Below, one piece after another: positions 63,940 through 64,000 of a stretch of DNA of 64,000 nt. Under the pieces are notes generated by a model. The model saw only the letters and a list, made by a program, of their open reading frames with translations, had not been told where the DNA came from and did no database searches. The DNA is from Adiantum capillus-veneris (lineage: Eukaryota > Streptophyta > Polypodiopsida > Polypodiales > Pteridaceae). Each line of letters begins with the position of its first letter. Position 1 is the first letter of the stretch. Where the stretch lies: NCBI GenBank assembly GCA_014529385.2, contig CM043950.1, positions 155,775,545-155,839,544 on the forward strand, read 5' to 3'. The translations under genes were made by a program, and so were the position numbers.

Positions 63940-64000
63940 AGGGACAACATAAAATCTTTTTAATATATTTAAAAATATGTGTCTTCCTTTTACAAAAAAA

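Overview
This window looks like nuclear DNA of a land plant. It has plant-type LTR retrotransposons with plant tRNA primer sites, Helitron-like elements, and decayed pentatricopeptide-repeat (PPR) fragments of the land-plant type. Very long GA/CT and GT/CA dinucleotide runs occur every 1-2 kb. PPR wording such as DMYAKSG and YAQNGHGNEAL, together with the microsatellite load, makes me lean towards a fern (Ceratopteris-like), but that is an inference with low confidence. I found no intact host gene, rRNA, tRNA or CRISPR array. Every recognisable coding stretch is transposon-derived or a pseudogene.

Layout. 1-317: retrotransposon protease remnant. 319-2211, continuing at 10659-11837 and 15633-15665: two LTRs of one family ('family C') that both carry a decayed PPR fragment. 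The second LTR was split by a Ty3/gypsy element (2212-10658, minus strand) and later by a Ty1/copia element (11838-15632, plus strand, perfect ATTTG target duplication). 15666-16570: an inverted family C LTR piece. 16803-24599: Helitron-like element A, itself invaded by a small copia element (18056-20089) that landed in a CA repeat. 24897-29025: a second Helitron-like element containing a tandem module array. 30262-33726: Helitron-like element B, a shorter sister of A. 34527-34815: 96-bp tandem repeat. 35214-37270: gag-protease-integrase part of a copia element ('D'). 38021-45309: a large inverted-repeat region holding an element with about 440-bp terminal inverted repeats. 45310-60080: family C LTR element (minus strand) with acidic proteins of unknown function. 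Its 5' LTR is split by a pol-less gag-protease LTR element (48563-57337, plus strand, TSD TCTAC/TCTGC). 60081-61281: RT-RNase H and 3' LTR of a D-type copia. 61282-62660: 190-bp tandem array. 62939-63312 and 63901-63939: hairpin-forming repeats.

How it fits together. The window is a stack of nested insertions whose order can be read: family C LTR, then gypsy and copia inside it; family C element, then the gag-protease element inside its LTR; Helitron A, then the small copia inside it. Several elements (family C, the gag-protease element, the deleted copias, the Helitrons) lack enzymes they need, so they would have depended on relatives elsewhere. The most unusual features are the PPR fragment inside LTRs, the pol-less Gag-protease element with four zinc knuckles, the unknown acidic proteins of family C, the Helitron tandem modules, and the hairpin array near the right edge.
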